Assembly: GCA_963713805.1 (NCBI GenBank)
Contig: CAVQNF010000036.1
Coordinates: 1-64,000 of the forward strand
Direction of reading: 5' to 3'
From: GAS188 sp963713805
GTDB lineage: Bacteria > Pseudomonadota > Alphaproteobacteria > Rhizobiales > Beijerinckiaceae
Length of the DNA stretch: 64,000 nt
The position numbers and the translations under genes were made by a program. Within the stretch, counting starts at the first letter, position 1. Each line of letters begins with the position of its first letter. Shown piece after piece: positions 26,824 to 35,522 of this stretch. The notes beneath the pieces were generated by a model. The model was not told the origin of the DNA, ran no database searches, and saw nothing but the letters and a program-made list of their open reading frames with translations.

Positions 26824-28917
26824 ATGAACGCGCGCGCCAAGATCGAGATTCGCCACTCCACCTGTCCGCATGATTGCCCTTCGGCTTGTGCTCTCGATGT
26901 CGAGGTGATCGAAGGGGCGACCATAGGGCGGGTGCACGGCTCGAAGCTCCAGAGCTACACGGCAGGTGTCGTCTGCGCGAAGGTCGCGCGATACGCCGAG
27001 CGCATCCACCACCCCGAGCGGCTCCTTCATCCTTTGCGGCGCAGCGGACCCAAGGGCTCGGGCGCCTTCACGCGCATCTCCTGGGACGAAGCGCTCGACG
27101 AGATCGCCGCACGTTTCGATGCCGCCGAGCACGAGTTCGGGGCGGAATCGGTCTGGCCCTATTACTATGCAGGGACCATGGGGCTCGTGATGCGCGACGG
27201 CATCAACCGTCTCGCGCATGTGAAGAAATATTCGCGCTATTACGGCACGATCTGTTCCACCATCGCCTGGGCCGGCTTCGCGGCAGGCACCGGGAAGGTC
27301 GCGGGCGTCGATCCTCGTGAGATGGCGAAATCCGATCTCGTCGTGATCTGGGGGACGAACCCCGTTTCGACGCAGGTCAATGTGATGACCCACGCCGCCA
27401 AGGCCCGCAAGGAGCGCGGCGCCAGGATCGCCGTGGTGGACGTCTACGACAACGCCACGATGAAGCAGGCGGACATCAAGATCATCCTGCGGCCGGGCAC
27501 CGACGGCGCCTTTGCCTGCGGTGTGATGCACGTCCTGTTTCGCGACGGGCACGCGGATCGCGACTATCTCGAGCGCTACACCGATTGCCCAGGCGAGCTC
27601 GAAGCGCATCTTGCGACCCGCACGCCCGAATGGGCATCCGCCATCTGTGGAGTGCCGGTCGCGGAGATCGAGGCTTTCGCAAGGCTGGTCGGAGAAACCA
27701 AGCGCAGCTTCTTCCGGCTGGGCTACGGCTTCACCAGAAGCCGTAACGGCGCGGCGCAGATGCATGCGGCACTCTGCATTCCCGCCGTCACGGGCGCTTG
27801 GCAGCATGAGGGCGGCGGCGCCTTTTTCAACAACGGCGCCATCTGGGGCTTCAAGAAGACGCTGATCGAGGGCCTCGACGTTCTCGACGCACGCACGCGC
27901 CGTCTCGATCAATCGAAGACGGCGCGCATCCTGACCGGCGACGCCGAGGCGCTGAAGGGCGGCCCGCCGGTGAAGGCCATGCTCATCCAAAACACCAATC
28001 CCGTCACGGTCTGCCCGGACCAGACGCTTGTTCGGCAAGGTTTCGCGCGCGAGGACCTCTTCGTCGCGGTGCATGAGCAGTTCATGACCGAAACCGCCCA
28101 AATGGCCGACATCGTGCTTCCTGCCACCATGTTCATGGAACATGACGACCTCTATTACGGCGGCGGCCATCAATACATCTCGGTCGGCGCGAAGCTGATC
28201 GACCCCCCCGGGGAGTGCCGCTCAAATCACGAGGTCCTGCAAGGGCTGGCGAAGCGGCTCGGAGCTTCCCACCGTGCCTTCGACATGTCGGCGCGTGAGA
28301 TCATCGACGAGACGCTGCAGAAGAGCGGCCATGGCGATATCGCTTCGCTGGAAGCCGATCTGTGGCGCGATATTCAACCGGATTTCCGCGCCGCGCATTA
28401 TCTCGACGGCTTCGCCCATATGGACCGCAAGTTCCACTTCAAGGCCGATTGGTCAAAGGTCGCCGTCTCGAACGACGGCCTTATGGGCGCCTGGCAAGAG
28501 ATGCCATCGCTGCCGGATCATTGGTCCATCATCGAGGAGGCGGACGAGGAGCATCCGTTCCGCCTGGCGACGAGCCCGTCGAGAAGCTTCCTCAACTCGA
28601 GCTTCACCGAGACGCCGTCCTCCAAGGCGCGCGAGGGCAAGCCGAGCGTGATGATGCACCCGGAGGACGCGGCGCCGCTGTCGATCCAGGACGGCGATCC
28701 GGTCGTGCTCGGCAACCGGCGCGGCGAGACGACGCTCACGGCCAAATTATTCGATGGCCTGCGCCGCGGCGTGCTGATCGCCGAATCGGTGCATCCCAAC
28801 CACGCCCATATCGGCGGGCGCGGCATCAACACGCTCACCGGCGCCGATGCGGTCGCGCCCCATGGCGGAGCCGCCTTCCACGACAACAAGGTGTGGGTGA
28901 GGAAAGCCGCGGCGTGA
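26824..28917 (+). CDS. Molybdopterin-dependent oxidoreductase (4Fe-4S, DMSO-reductase superfamily)
   Basis: A 697-residue protein. The N-terminal 4Fe-4S binding motif is present: CPHDCPSAC at residues 14-22 and the fourth Cys in GVVCAKV near residue 50. It is followed by the molybdopterin oxidoreductase core (PF00384: ISWDEALDEIAARF, YYAGTMGLVMRDG, SDLVVIWGTNPVSTQ) and the dinucleotide-binding domain (PF01568) near the C-terminus (MMHPEDAAPLSIQDGD, VLGNRRGE). No Tat signal is evident, so it is probably cytoplasmic. It resembles single-subunit enzymes annotated as anaerobic dehydrogenases or BisC-like; its substrate cannot be read off. No partner subunit or cofactor chaperone is nearby. Confidence 0.87.
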   Translation: MNARAKIEIRHSTCPHDCPSACALDVEVIEGATIGRVHGSKLQSYTAGVVCAKVARYAERIHHPERLLHPLRRSGPKGSGAFTRISWDEALDEIAARFDAAEHEFGAESVWPYYYAGTMGLVMRDGINRLAHVKKYSRYYGTICSTIAWAGFAAGTGKVAGVDPREMAKSDLVVIWGTNPVSTQVNVMTHAAKARKERGARIAVVDVYDNATMKQADIKIILRPGTDGAFACGVMHVLFRDGHADRDYLERYTDCPGELEAHLATRTPEWASAICGVPVAEIEAFARLVGETKRSFFRLGYGFTRSRNGAAQMHAALCIPAVTGAWQHEGGGAFFNNGAIWGFKKTLIEGLDVLDARTRRLDQSKTARILTGDAEALKGGPPVKAMLIQNTNPVTVCPDQTLVRQGFAREDLFVAVHEQFMTETAQMADIVLPATMFMEHDDLYYGGGHQYISVGAKLIDPPGECRSNHEVLQGLAKRLGASHRAFDMSAREIIDETLQKSGHGDIASLEADLWRDIQPDFRAAHYLDGFAHMDRKFHFKADWSKVAVSNDGLMGAWQEMPSLPDHWSIIEEADEEHPFRLATSPSRSFLNSSFTETPSSKAREGKPSVMMHPEDAAPLSIQDGDPVVLGNRRGETTLTAKLFDGLRRGVLIAESVHPNHAHIGGRGINTLTGADAVAPHGGAAFHDNKVWVRKAAA

Positions 28918-29016
28918 TTGCGACGCCAGCTCGGTTTGCGGGACGCGTCGAAGCGCGCCGATCAAGCCGAGGGTCGTGATTCCTCTCAGATGACGCGACT
29001 TTTTCGTCTTCGCGTC

Positions 29017-29880
29017 TCAATCCATGCAACCGAGCAAGAGATCGCGAAGCCTCGGATCGTAAGTGAGCGGCACCTTGCCTCTTTCGCCGTCAAGGTACCC
29101 GTCATGCTCGGAATTCGCCGCCCATTCGACCTCGATCCGTCCTTGCCGGACGATCCTCGCGAAACGGTGGCTTTGCCACCCGTGCCAGCTCGGCAGCCCC
29201 GCCGCCTCGAGGCGAGCCGCCTGCTCGGCCTTCTCGACAAAGATGTCTTTCGCCCGCAGCGGAAGGTGAAAACAGGCGAACGTGTCGCGCCGCGATCGCC
29301 TCGGACCCACTCCCTTGGCGGTGTGGTTGCCGGGCCCGATGCTCACACCGGCGGTCGCGCGGATGATGTTCTTGCGTTGGTAGGGGGCCTCGACGTAGGA
29401 GAACTCTCCCGCTTCGACGCTCTTTCGCGCGGTGCGGAAATCCCCGAGCTTCGCGCCATTGCGATGAACCGCGGTGAGAACGGCGCGCGGCTCGCGCCGG
29501 GATTGGCGGCGATGCTGGATGAAGTTCACGACCGGCACGGAGACGAGATCGGCGTCAGAACCGCGAAGCGCGGCGGCAAGTCCGCCGGGTGCCCACCAAA
29601 ATTCATCCGCGTCGAAGGGAAGAACCCAGGTGGCGCCCCTCTTCATCGCCGAGCGTGCGAGATCGGTGACGACCTGCGCCTGGTGAAAGCCGATGTCTCC
29701 CGTCCGGCTCCAGCGAATGCGACGGTCTTGCCGGGCTGCCTTCTCGAGCACGCGAGCGGTCGCGTCCGTCGAATCGTTGTCCGCGACGAGAAGAAGATCG
29801 AGACCCTGGCCCAGATGGTGGCGCAAGGTGATCTCGACGAGGTCCTCCTCGTTGCGGACGAGCGAAATTCCGACGAACAT
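29017..29880 (-). CDS. Glycosyltransferase family 2-like protein
   Basis: A 287-residue cytoplasmic protein. The start ISLVRNEEDLVEITLRHHL and LLLVADNDSTDATARVLEK are those of a GT-A nucleotide-sugar transferase. WVLPFDADEFWW carries the DxD metal site, and the rest matches the Glyco_tranf_2_4/GT92-like group with HRNGAKLGDFRTARKSV and GPGNHTAKG. Such proteins often decorate surface polysaccharides. The ATG at 29880 lacks a strong ribosome-binding site. It is convergent with the molybdopterin gene and divergent from the small secreted protein at 29997. Sugar donor and acceptor unknown. Confidence 0.72.
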   Translation of the reverse strand: MFVGISLVRNEEDLVEITLRHHLGQGLDLLLVADNDSTDATARVLEKAARQDRRIRWSRTGDIGFHQAQVVTDLARSAMKRGATWVLPFDADEFWWAPGGLAAALRGSDADLVSVPVVNFIQHRRQSRREPRAVLTAVHRNGAKLGDFRTARKSVEAGEFSYVEAPYQRKNIIRATAGVSIGPGNHTAKGVGPRRSRRDTFACFHLPLRAKDIFVEKAEQAARLEAAGLPSWHGWQSHRFARIVRQGRIEVEWAANSEHDGYLDGERGKVPLTYDPRLRDLLLGCMD

Positions 29881-29996
29881 CTAACGGCAATCGATCATGG
29901 GCGGCGCGGCCTTCCGCAATTCGTTATCGCGTCGCGGTTGAAGTCGCGACGCGATAGGATAAGGAATGGCGCTCCTGTTGCAAGAAGGAGTTCACC

Positions 29997-30365
29997 GTGC
30001 GTCGTCTTTGCGTTCCCCTCGTCACCATCGGTCTTTGCACGCTGGTCCTCTCGCCGATGATGGCGTTCGCCGGCGCCTCATCGAGGAATCTTCCGCCGCC
30101 CGATCCGACCGCGAAGAACCTCACGCCCTACATGATCTCGCTACGCGCCTTCGATGCGTGCCTGATCGTGCAGTCGCGCCTGCAAGGCACGACGCGAGAG
30201 GCGGTGCACACGCCTTGCTCTTGCTATGCCAAGCTGACCGTCAAGAACATGTCGAAGGAAGAGCTCGATGCCTTCCGCGAGACGGGCTATTTCAACGATT
30301 CGGCGCGTCAGAAGGCGCTCGACGCGCTCGACAGCTGCAAGCTGCCGCGCCCACCCCTGGGCTGA
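29997..30365 (+). CDS. Small secreted hypothetical protein
   Basis: A 122-residue exported protein from GTG 29997, with AAGGAG six bases upstream, which fixes the start. The signal peptide (LVTIGLCTLVLSPMMAFA) is followed by a short mature part with three cysteines (DACLIVQSRL, TPCSCYAKLTV) plus one near the end (LDSCKLP). The conserved-looking stretch MSKEELDAFRETGYFND suggests a small helical protein. It ends 14 bases before purM on the same strand. No family name is known to me. Confidence 0.65.
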   Translation: MRRLCVPLVTIGLCTLVLSPMMAFAGASSRNLPPPDPTAKNLTPYMISLRAFDACLIVQSRLQGTTREAVHTPCSCYAKLTVKNMSKEELDAFRETGYFNDSARQKALDALDSCKLPRPPLG

Positions 30366-30379
30366 CGCACTCGCGCGAG

Positions 30380-31457
30380 ATGCGGAACGACCAGCGCCCG
30401 CCTCTCAGCTACGCCGAAGCCGGCGTCGACATCGATGCCGGGGCGGAGCTCGTCGAACGCATCAAGCCGCTCGTGCGCGCGACGGCAAGGCCGGGGGCCG
30501 ACGCCGAGATCGGCGGCTTCGGCGGCATCTTCGATCTGAAGGCGGCGGGCTTCAAGGATCCGGTGCTTGTCGCCGCCAACGACGGCGTCGGCACGAAGGT
30601 CAAGATCGCCATCGAGGCTGGGCTCAACGACACGGTCGGCATCGACCTCGTCGCGATGTGCGTCAACGACCTCGTGGTGCAAGGGGCCGAGCCCTTGTTC
30701 TTCCTCGACTACTTCGCGACCGGCAAGCTCGACCCGGCCGAGGGCGAGAAGCTCGTCGCAGGCATTGCAGCCGGCTGCCGGGAAGCGGGATGCGCCCTCA
30801 TCGGCGGAGAGACCGCCGAGATGCCGGGGCTTTACCAGGGACGCGACTATGACCTCGCGGGCTTCGCGGTCGGCGCCGCCGAACGCGGGACGCTCTTGCC
30901 GCGCCCGGACATTGCGCCCGGCGATGTCGTCCTCGGCCTGGCCTCTTCGGGCCTGCACTCGAACGGCTTCTCGCTCGTGCGGCGTATCGTGGCGAAAAGC
31001 GGGATCGGCTGGAGCGAGCCAGCGCCCTTCGCCGGCGGCCTTGCGTCTCGCCGAGGCGTTGCTGACGCCGACCCGCATCTATGTGAAGAGCGTTCTTCGC
31101 GTGCTGCGCGACGCCGACGCGGGCCCGGGCGTCAAGGCGCTCGCCCATATCACTGGAGGCGGGTTTCCTGAGAACATTCCGCGCGTCCTGCCGAAGCGGC
31201 TCGGGGTGCGGCTCGATCTCGACGCGATCCCGGTGCTGCCGGTGTTCCGCTGGCTCGCATCCACCGGACCGGTCGCCGCCGACGAGATGCTGCGGGCCTT
31301 CAACTGCGGCATCGGCATGGTGGTGATCGCCTCGCGCGGAAGAGAAAAAGCGGTCCAACGCGCCTTCGAGGCCGAAGGCGAACGCGTGAGCCTGATCGGC
31401 GAGGTGGTCGAAGATGATGGGCCGCGCGTCGCCTATCGCGGGCGGCTCGCATTGTGA
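30380..31457 (+). CDS. purM: Phosphoribosylformylglycinamidine cyclo-ligase PurM (one +1 frameshift)
   Basis: AIR synthetase of purine biosynthesis, about 358 residues. From ATG 30380 (LSYAEAGVDIDAGAELVERI): GGFGGIFDL, the ATP/substrate loop NDGVGTKVKIA, MCVNDLVVQGAEPLFFLDY, GGETAEMPGLY and SSGLHSNGFSLVRRI are all family hallmarks. Near 31036-31042 the frame shifts by one base: the first block ends WSEPAPFAGG, and the next frame continues LRLAEALLTPTRIYVKSV and ITGGGFPENIPRVLP to the stop at 31457. Dropping one base from the GGCGGCC stretch restores a normal protein. As purM is needed for purine synthesis and the remaining sequence is fully conserved, an inserted base in the assembly is the simplest reading. 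It overlaps purN by four bases. Confidence 0.9.
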
Positions 31458-32102
31458 CGGGCACGGCCGAGGCTCGTCGACGAACCGCGGTCCTCATTTC
31501 CGGGCGCGGCAGCAACATGGCGGCCCTCCTGGAAGCCGCGCGAGCCGAGGACTATCCGGCGAATATCGTGCTCGTGGTCTCGAATCTCCCCGACGCGCCG
31601 GGCCTCGCGCGCGCCAAGGCGGCGGGCGTCACGACCAAAATCATCGATCACCGCCCGTTCGGCCGCGATCGCGAAGCTTTCGAGCGTGAGCTCGACCGCG
31701 AACTCGAGGCGCATCAGGTGGAGCTCGTTTGCCTCGCCGGTTTCATGCGGCGATTGACACCCTGGTTCGTGGCGCGCTGGGAAGGCAAGGTGCTCAATAT
31801 CCACCCCTCTCTTCTGCCCGCGTTCAGGGGACTTTCCACCCATGAGCGCGCCTTGGCACAATGCGTGAAGCTGCATGGGGCGAGCGTGCATTTCGTGACC
31901 GCGGGCCTCGACGAAGGGCCGGTGATCGCGCAATCGGCCGTCCCGGGTCCTGCCGGACGACACTGTGGAAGCGCTCGCGAGCCGCGTCCTCGACGTGGAA
32001 GGCCCGCTCTACGTCGCCTCCTTGCGCTTTGTCGCCTCGGGCGAGGCGAGGCTCAAGGATGGAAAAACCGTGTTCGGAAGCAGCGCCTGCGCCTCTCGCT
32101 GA
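31454..32102 (+). CDS. purN: Phosphoribosylglycinamide formyltransferase PurN (one +1 frameshift)
   Basis: GAR transformylase, about 215 residues, using 10-formyltetrahydrofolate. The start overlaps the purM stop. Marks: VLISGRGSNMAALLEA near the N-terminus, VVSNLPDAPGLARA, VCLAGFMRRLTPWFV, and the catalytic HPSLLPAFRG with its His. The frame is broken at 31945-31947, where a run of three G should be two. Correction gives GPVIAQSAVPVLPDDTVEAL and a normal end (EARLKDGKTVFG) with the stop at 32100-32102. Without correction the protein would be nonsense from residue 165. The single-homopolymer nature of the fault and the neighbouring faults in purM and hflX suggest an error, not a mutation. Confidence 0.9.
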
Positions 32103-32168
32103 TCGGGGCTCGCATCCTTGCCGACGCGCCTCGCCGGCAAAGTCAAAATCGAGCGGCCAAGCTTCCCT

Positions 32169-33627
32169 TCAACTCCTCGCGGTGAGGGGTGATCCGTCCG
32201 CGAAGCGCATGTCGCTCGCGTTTGCCGGGATCCTGCTCTCCCCACCGCCCGCCGCCACGAGCTTGAGGAGCTCGGCGCTCCGGTCGCGCGACACACGCAC
32301 CGTGAGATGGGCACTTCCCTTCGTGTCCTCCTCGGCCGAGAGCACTTCGGCGTGTTCATACACCCAAGCCCGGCCGCGTCCGTCCGCGCCGGGTATGACG
32401 AGGTCGAACACGTCGCGGTCGCGGAACAACAGGTCCTCGATCGCGGCGAGAAGCTCGGTCGTGCCCTCACCCGTCAGCGCCGATACGCCGATCGCATGGC
32501 CCGCACCGCCGCCGTTATCGGCGTGGGCGAGCGCCGCCCCATTCTCCTGGCCCAGGAGATCGATCTTGTTCGCGACCTCGAGGATCGGGTGCGAGGCACG
32601 ATCGAGGCCGAGCTCCGCGAGAACATCCTCGAACGTCCTGGCGTTGGGCCTCGCTCTGCGCATGCGAAACATCGCGTACATGGATGATCAAATCGGCGTC
32701 GAGAACATCCTCGAGCGTCGCGCGGAACGCGGCGATCAGCGAGGTCGGAAGCTCGGAAATGAAGCCGACCGTGTCGATGAGATAGATGCTTTCGCCATGC
32801 GCCAGACGGATAAGGCGCGCGGTGGGATCGAGCGTGGCGAACAGCATGTCCTTGGCGACGACACCCGCCGCGGTGAGGCGATTGAAGAGCGTCGACTTGC
32901 CGGCGTTGGTGTAGCCGACGAGCGCGACCACTGGATGCGTGCCGCGCCGCCTCTGGCGCCGATGCAGAGCGCGGGTGCGCTTCACCGCGTCGAGATCCCG
33001 TTCGATCCTGGCGATGCGCTCCTCGATCTGTCTCCGATCGGCCTCGATCTGCGTCTCGCCGGGGCCGCCGAGGAAGCCGAAACCACCCCTTTGGCGCTCC
33101 AGATGCGTCCAGGATCGCACCAGCCGGCTCTTCTGATGTGTGAGATGGGCATGCTCGACCTGCAGGGCGCCTTCGCGCGTGCGCGCCCGCTCGCCGAAAA
33201 TCTCGAGGATCAAGGCCGTGCGGTCGATGACCTTGGCGCCGAGCGCCTTCTCCAGATTGCGCTGCTGCACCGGCGAAAGCGCGCAATCCATGACGACGAG
33301 TTCCGCCTCGTCCGCCTTCACCTTCTGCGAGAGCTCCTCGACCTTGCCGGAACCGATGAAGGTCGCCGGGCGGATCTCGCCCACCGGCACGACCAGCGAA
33401 GCGATCACGTCAAGAGCGATCGCGCCGGCGAGCTTGGTGGCTTCGGCCAGACGATCGGCCGGCGCGCGTGGATGCGAGAGACCCGAATGGAGCGATGATT
33501 GCAGCGGGGATGGGCGTGCGGCCGCAGGCGCCTGCGCGGCCGTCATCCTGCGCGTCGGGTAAGGTCCGACGATGAGGGCGCGCGTCGCGCCATGGCCGCC
33601 TTTCGGCGGTCGCTCCTCGGGATTCAC
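32169..33627 (-). CDS. hflX: Ribosome-associated GTPase HflX (one +1 frameshift)
   Basis: About 486 residues when restored. The GTG at 33627 follows hfq by 17 bases. The N-terminal HflX domain has IRPATFIGSGKVEELSQ and VVMDCALSPVQQRNLEKAL; the glycine-rich linker is FGFLGGPGETQIEADRR. The GTPase domain carries G1 GYTNAGKST, DTVGFI and, after the break, the NKID motif. Near 32645 the frame shifts by one base: AQRQDV should continue DVLAELGLDRAS. Removing one base from the TT (minus strand) in the GACGTTCGAG stretch repairs it. The C-terminal 120 residues (VYEHAEVLSAEED onward) are intact. HflX splits stalled or heat-damaged 70S ribosomes. The hfq-hflX order is usual in proteobacteria. Confidence 0.9.
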
Positions 33628-33644
33628 CGATAAGTTGTCCTCAT

Positions 33645-33899
33645 CTAGCCTTTGTCCGCGCCTTCCTCGGCCGGATCGTAAAGCTGCACGGGCGCCGACG
33701 GCATGATCGTCGAGATCGCGTGCTTGTAGACGAGCTGGGAATGCGCATCACGCCGCAATAGCACGCAGAAATTATCGAACCAGCTCACGATACCCTGTAA
33801 TTTAACGCCGTTGACCAGAAATACCGTCAAGGGAATCTTATGTTTACGCACGTGGTTGAGAAAGGCGTCCTGCAAATTCTGCGGTCGTTCGCCGGCCAT
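33645..33899 (-). CDS. hfq: RNA chaperone Hfq
   Basis: An 84-residue Sm-like protein. The frame is open to 34055, but the true start is ATG 33899 (MAGERPQNLQDAFLNHVRK), as in all Hfq proteins. Sm1 (KIPLTVFLVNGVKLQGIVSW) and Sm2 (QLVYKHAISTIMP with the YKHAI RNA-binding motif) are intact. The C-terminal tail is short, as is normal for alphaproteobacteria. It forms a hexamer that binds small RNAs and mRNAs. It is upstream of hflX and downstream of trkA on the same strand. Confidence 0.96.
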   Translation of the reverse strand: MAGERPQNLQDAFLNHVRKHKIPLTVFLVNGVKLQGIVSWFDNFCVLLRRDAHSQLVYKHAISTIMPSAPVQLYDPAEEGADKG

Positions 33900-34066
33900 C
33901 TTGATCACCCCAATGTCAGTTTTGTTGCTCGCGCGGCTTGATAGACGCGCCGCGTCTTCCCTTGCGGCCGATCCGATCCATGTTGCACTGCCGCATGGCA
34001 GGTTCACATAAGCATCGACCTTGCTCAACCCCAGGACCACGGGGCAGTGATGCAATTATGGCAGGC

Positions 34067-35443
34067 TCAGAAGAATTCCAGGCTGACGCGGAAAATCTGC
34101 TCGACTTCCTTGTATTTTTCGGCGGTCGCGAACACCACGAGGCGGTCATGGGCGGCGATCACGGTGTCGCCCGTGGGCGCGAGCACCTCGCCCTGGCGGA
34201 AGACCGCGCCTATCCGGATCCCTTCGGTGATGTCGAGATCGCGCAGCGGCTTGCCGACGAGCGCGGAGGGTGCAAGCGCTTCCGCCTCGATCATCTCGGC
34301 GCGTCCTTGTTCGAGCGAAAGAAGCGCACGGATCTTGCCGCGGCGGATATGGCGCAGCGCCTTTGACACGGTGAGGGCCGTAGGGTCGATCGCCGCGTCG
34401 ATCTTCAGATCGCCGATGAGCGCCCGATAGCCCGGCGCGCTCAGGAGCGAAGCCGAACGCCGGCTCCCGAGCTTCTTCGCAAGCGCCCCGGAGAGGAGAT
34501 TGGCGGCATCGTCGTTCGAGGCCGCGAAGAACATGTCGGCGCCATCGACGCCCGCGTCGCGCAAGATCGTTTCGTCGAGCGCGCTGCCGAGAAGCGCCAG
34601 CGCATGCGGCATGGCTTGCGCCGCCGAAAGCGCCCTCTCCCGCACCGTGTCGATGAAGCGCACCTTGACATCGGGCAACGCCTTGCCGATCAATCCGCCG
34701 GCATGCACGCCCACATGGCCGCTGCCCGCAATGATCACGCGGCGCGGCGCGCGCATGTCGTATCCGAAAAAGGTGAGCACCTCGCCGACCTTCGCGGTCG
34801 CCGCGACCACATAGGCGATATCGCCGGGCTCGAGCACATGCTCGGAGCCGACGACGCTCACCTTTCCGGCGCGCATCTTGCCGACCACGGTGGCATCGAG
34901 CCCCGGAAAGCGCCCGTTCACCTCGCGCAGCGGGCCCGCCACGGCCGCCGATCCGGCGAGGCATTCGACCGAGAAGCCCAGCACCTGCCCTCGGCAGAAG
35001 GATCCGCTCTCCCCGACCCCCGGCATGGTCACGAGGCGCGCGATGGCTTCCGCGACCTCGATGTCGGGAGAGATCGTCGCGTCGACCGGCACGCGGTCGC
35101 GCGCGAAGAGATCGGCCCAGTCGCTCGTGCGATAGGCCGCGGCACGCAAGCGCGCGATCTTGGTCGGCACGTTGAAAAGTGTGTGCGACACCGTGCAGGC
35201 GGTGATGTTGACCTCATCGGAAGGAGTGACGGCAAACAGGATGTCGCAATCGGCCGCGCCCGCCCGGTCGAGGACGTCGGGATGGGAACCGTGGCCCTCG
35301 ACGATCGCGACCTCGAGCTCGTCGGCGAGCCGCGCGAGAACCTCCGACGACAAGTCGATCACCGTGACGCTGTTGCGTTCGTCGGCGAGCCGTTCGGCGA
35401 TGGCGCGCCCGACCGCGCCCGCCCCGCAGATGAGCACCTTCAT
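34067..35443 (-). CDS. trkA: Trk system potassium uptake protein TrkA
   Basis: A 458-residue peripheral membrane regulator that binds NAD(H) and gates the TrkH/TrkG potassium channel. It has the classical double layout: RCK_N Rossmann domain with MKVLICGAGAVGRAIAERL, RCK_C (VLEPGDIAYVVA), then a second Rossmann domain with RRVIIAGSGHVGVHAGGLI and a second RCK_C (FRQGEVLAPTGDTVI). Length matches the family. It sits between ntrX and hfq, the usual alphaproteobacterial position. No trkH gene is in the window. Confidence 0.93.
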   Translation of the reverse strand: MKVLICGAGAVGRAIAERLADERNSVTVIDLSSEVLARLADELEVAIVEGHGSHPDVLDRAGAADCDILFAVTPSDEVNITACTVSHTLFNVPTKIARLRAAAYRTSDWADLFARDRVPVDATISPDIEVAEAIARLVTMPGVGESGSFCRGQVLGFSVECLAGSAAVAGPLREVNGRFPGLDATVVGKMRAGKVSVVGSEHVLEPGDIAYVVAATAKVGEVLTFFGYDMRAPRRVIIAGSGHVGVHAGGLIGKALPDVKVRFIDTVRERALSAAQAMPHALALLGSALDETILRDAGVDGADMFFAASNDDAANLLSGALAKKLGSRRSASLLSAPGYRALIGDLKIDAAIDPTALTVSKALRHIRRGKIRALLSLEQGRAEMIEAEALAPSALVGKPLRDLDITEGIRIGAVFRQGEVLAPTGDTVIAAHDRLVVFATAEKYKEVEQIFRVSLEFF

Positions 35444-35522
35444 CGGACGCGAGCCCCCTTGAGCCGCGGCGGAAGCGATCCGCCGACCGCGGGCAACGCC
35501 GGTCGCCTTTGCGCCATGGCCC

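Noticed and set aside
26815..28173. A 452-codon minus-strand ORF opposite the molybdopterin oxidoreductase
   Set aside because: The plus-strand gene has an intact iron-sulfur motif and full family length; the minus frame has no recognisable domain.
31940..31950. Programmed ribosomal frameshifting in purN (and the other broken genes)
   Set aside because: No slippery heptamer with downstream structure is seen, and the breaks are scattered over unrelated genes that have no known recoding.
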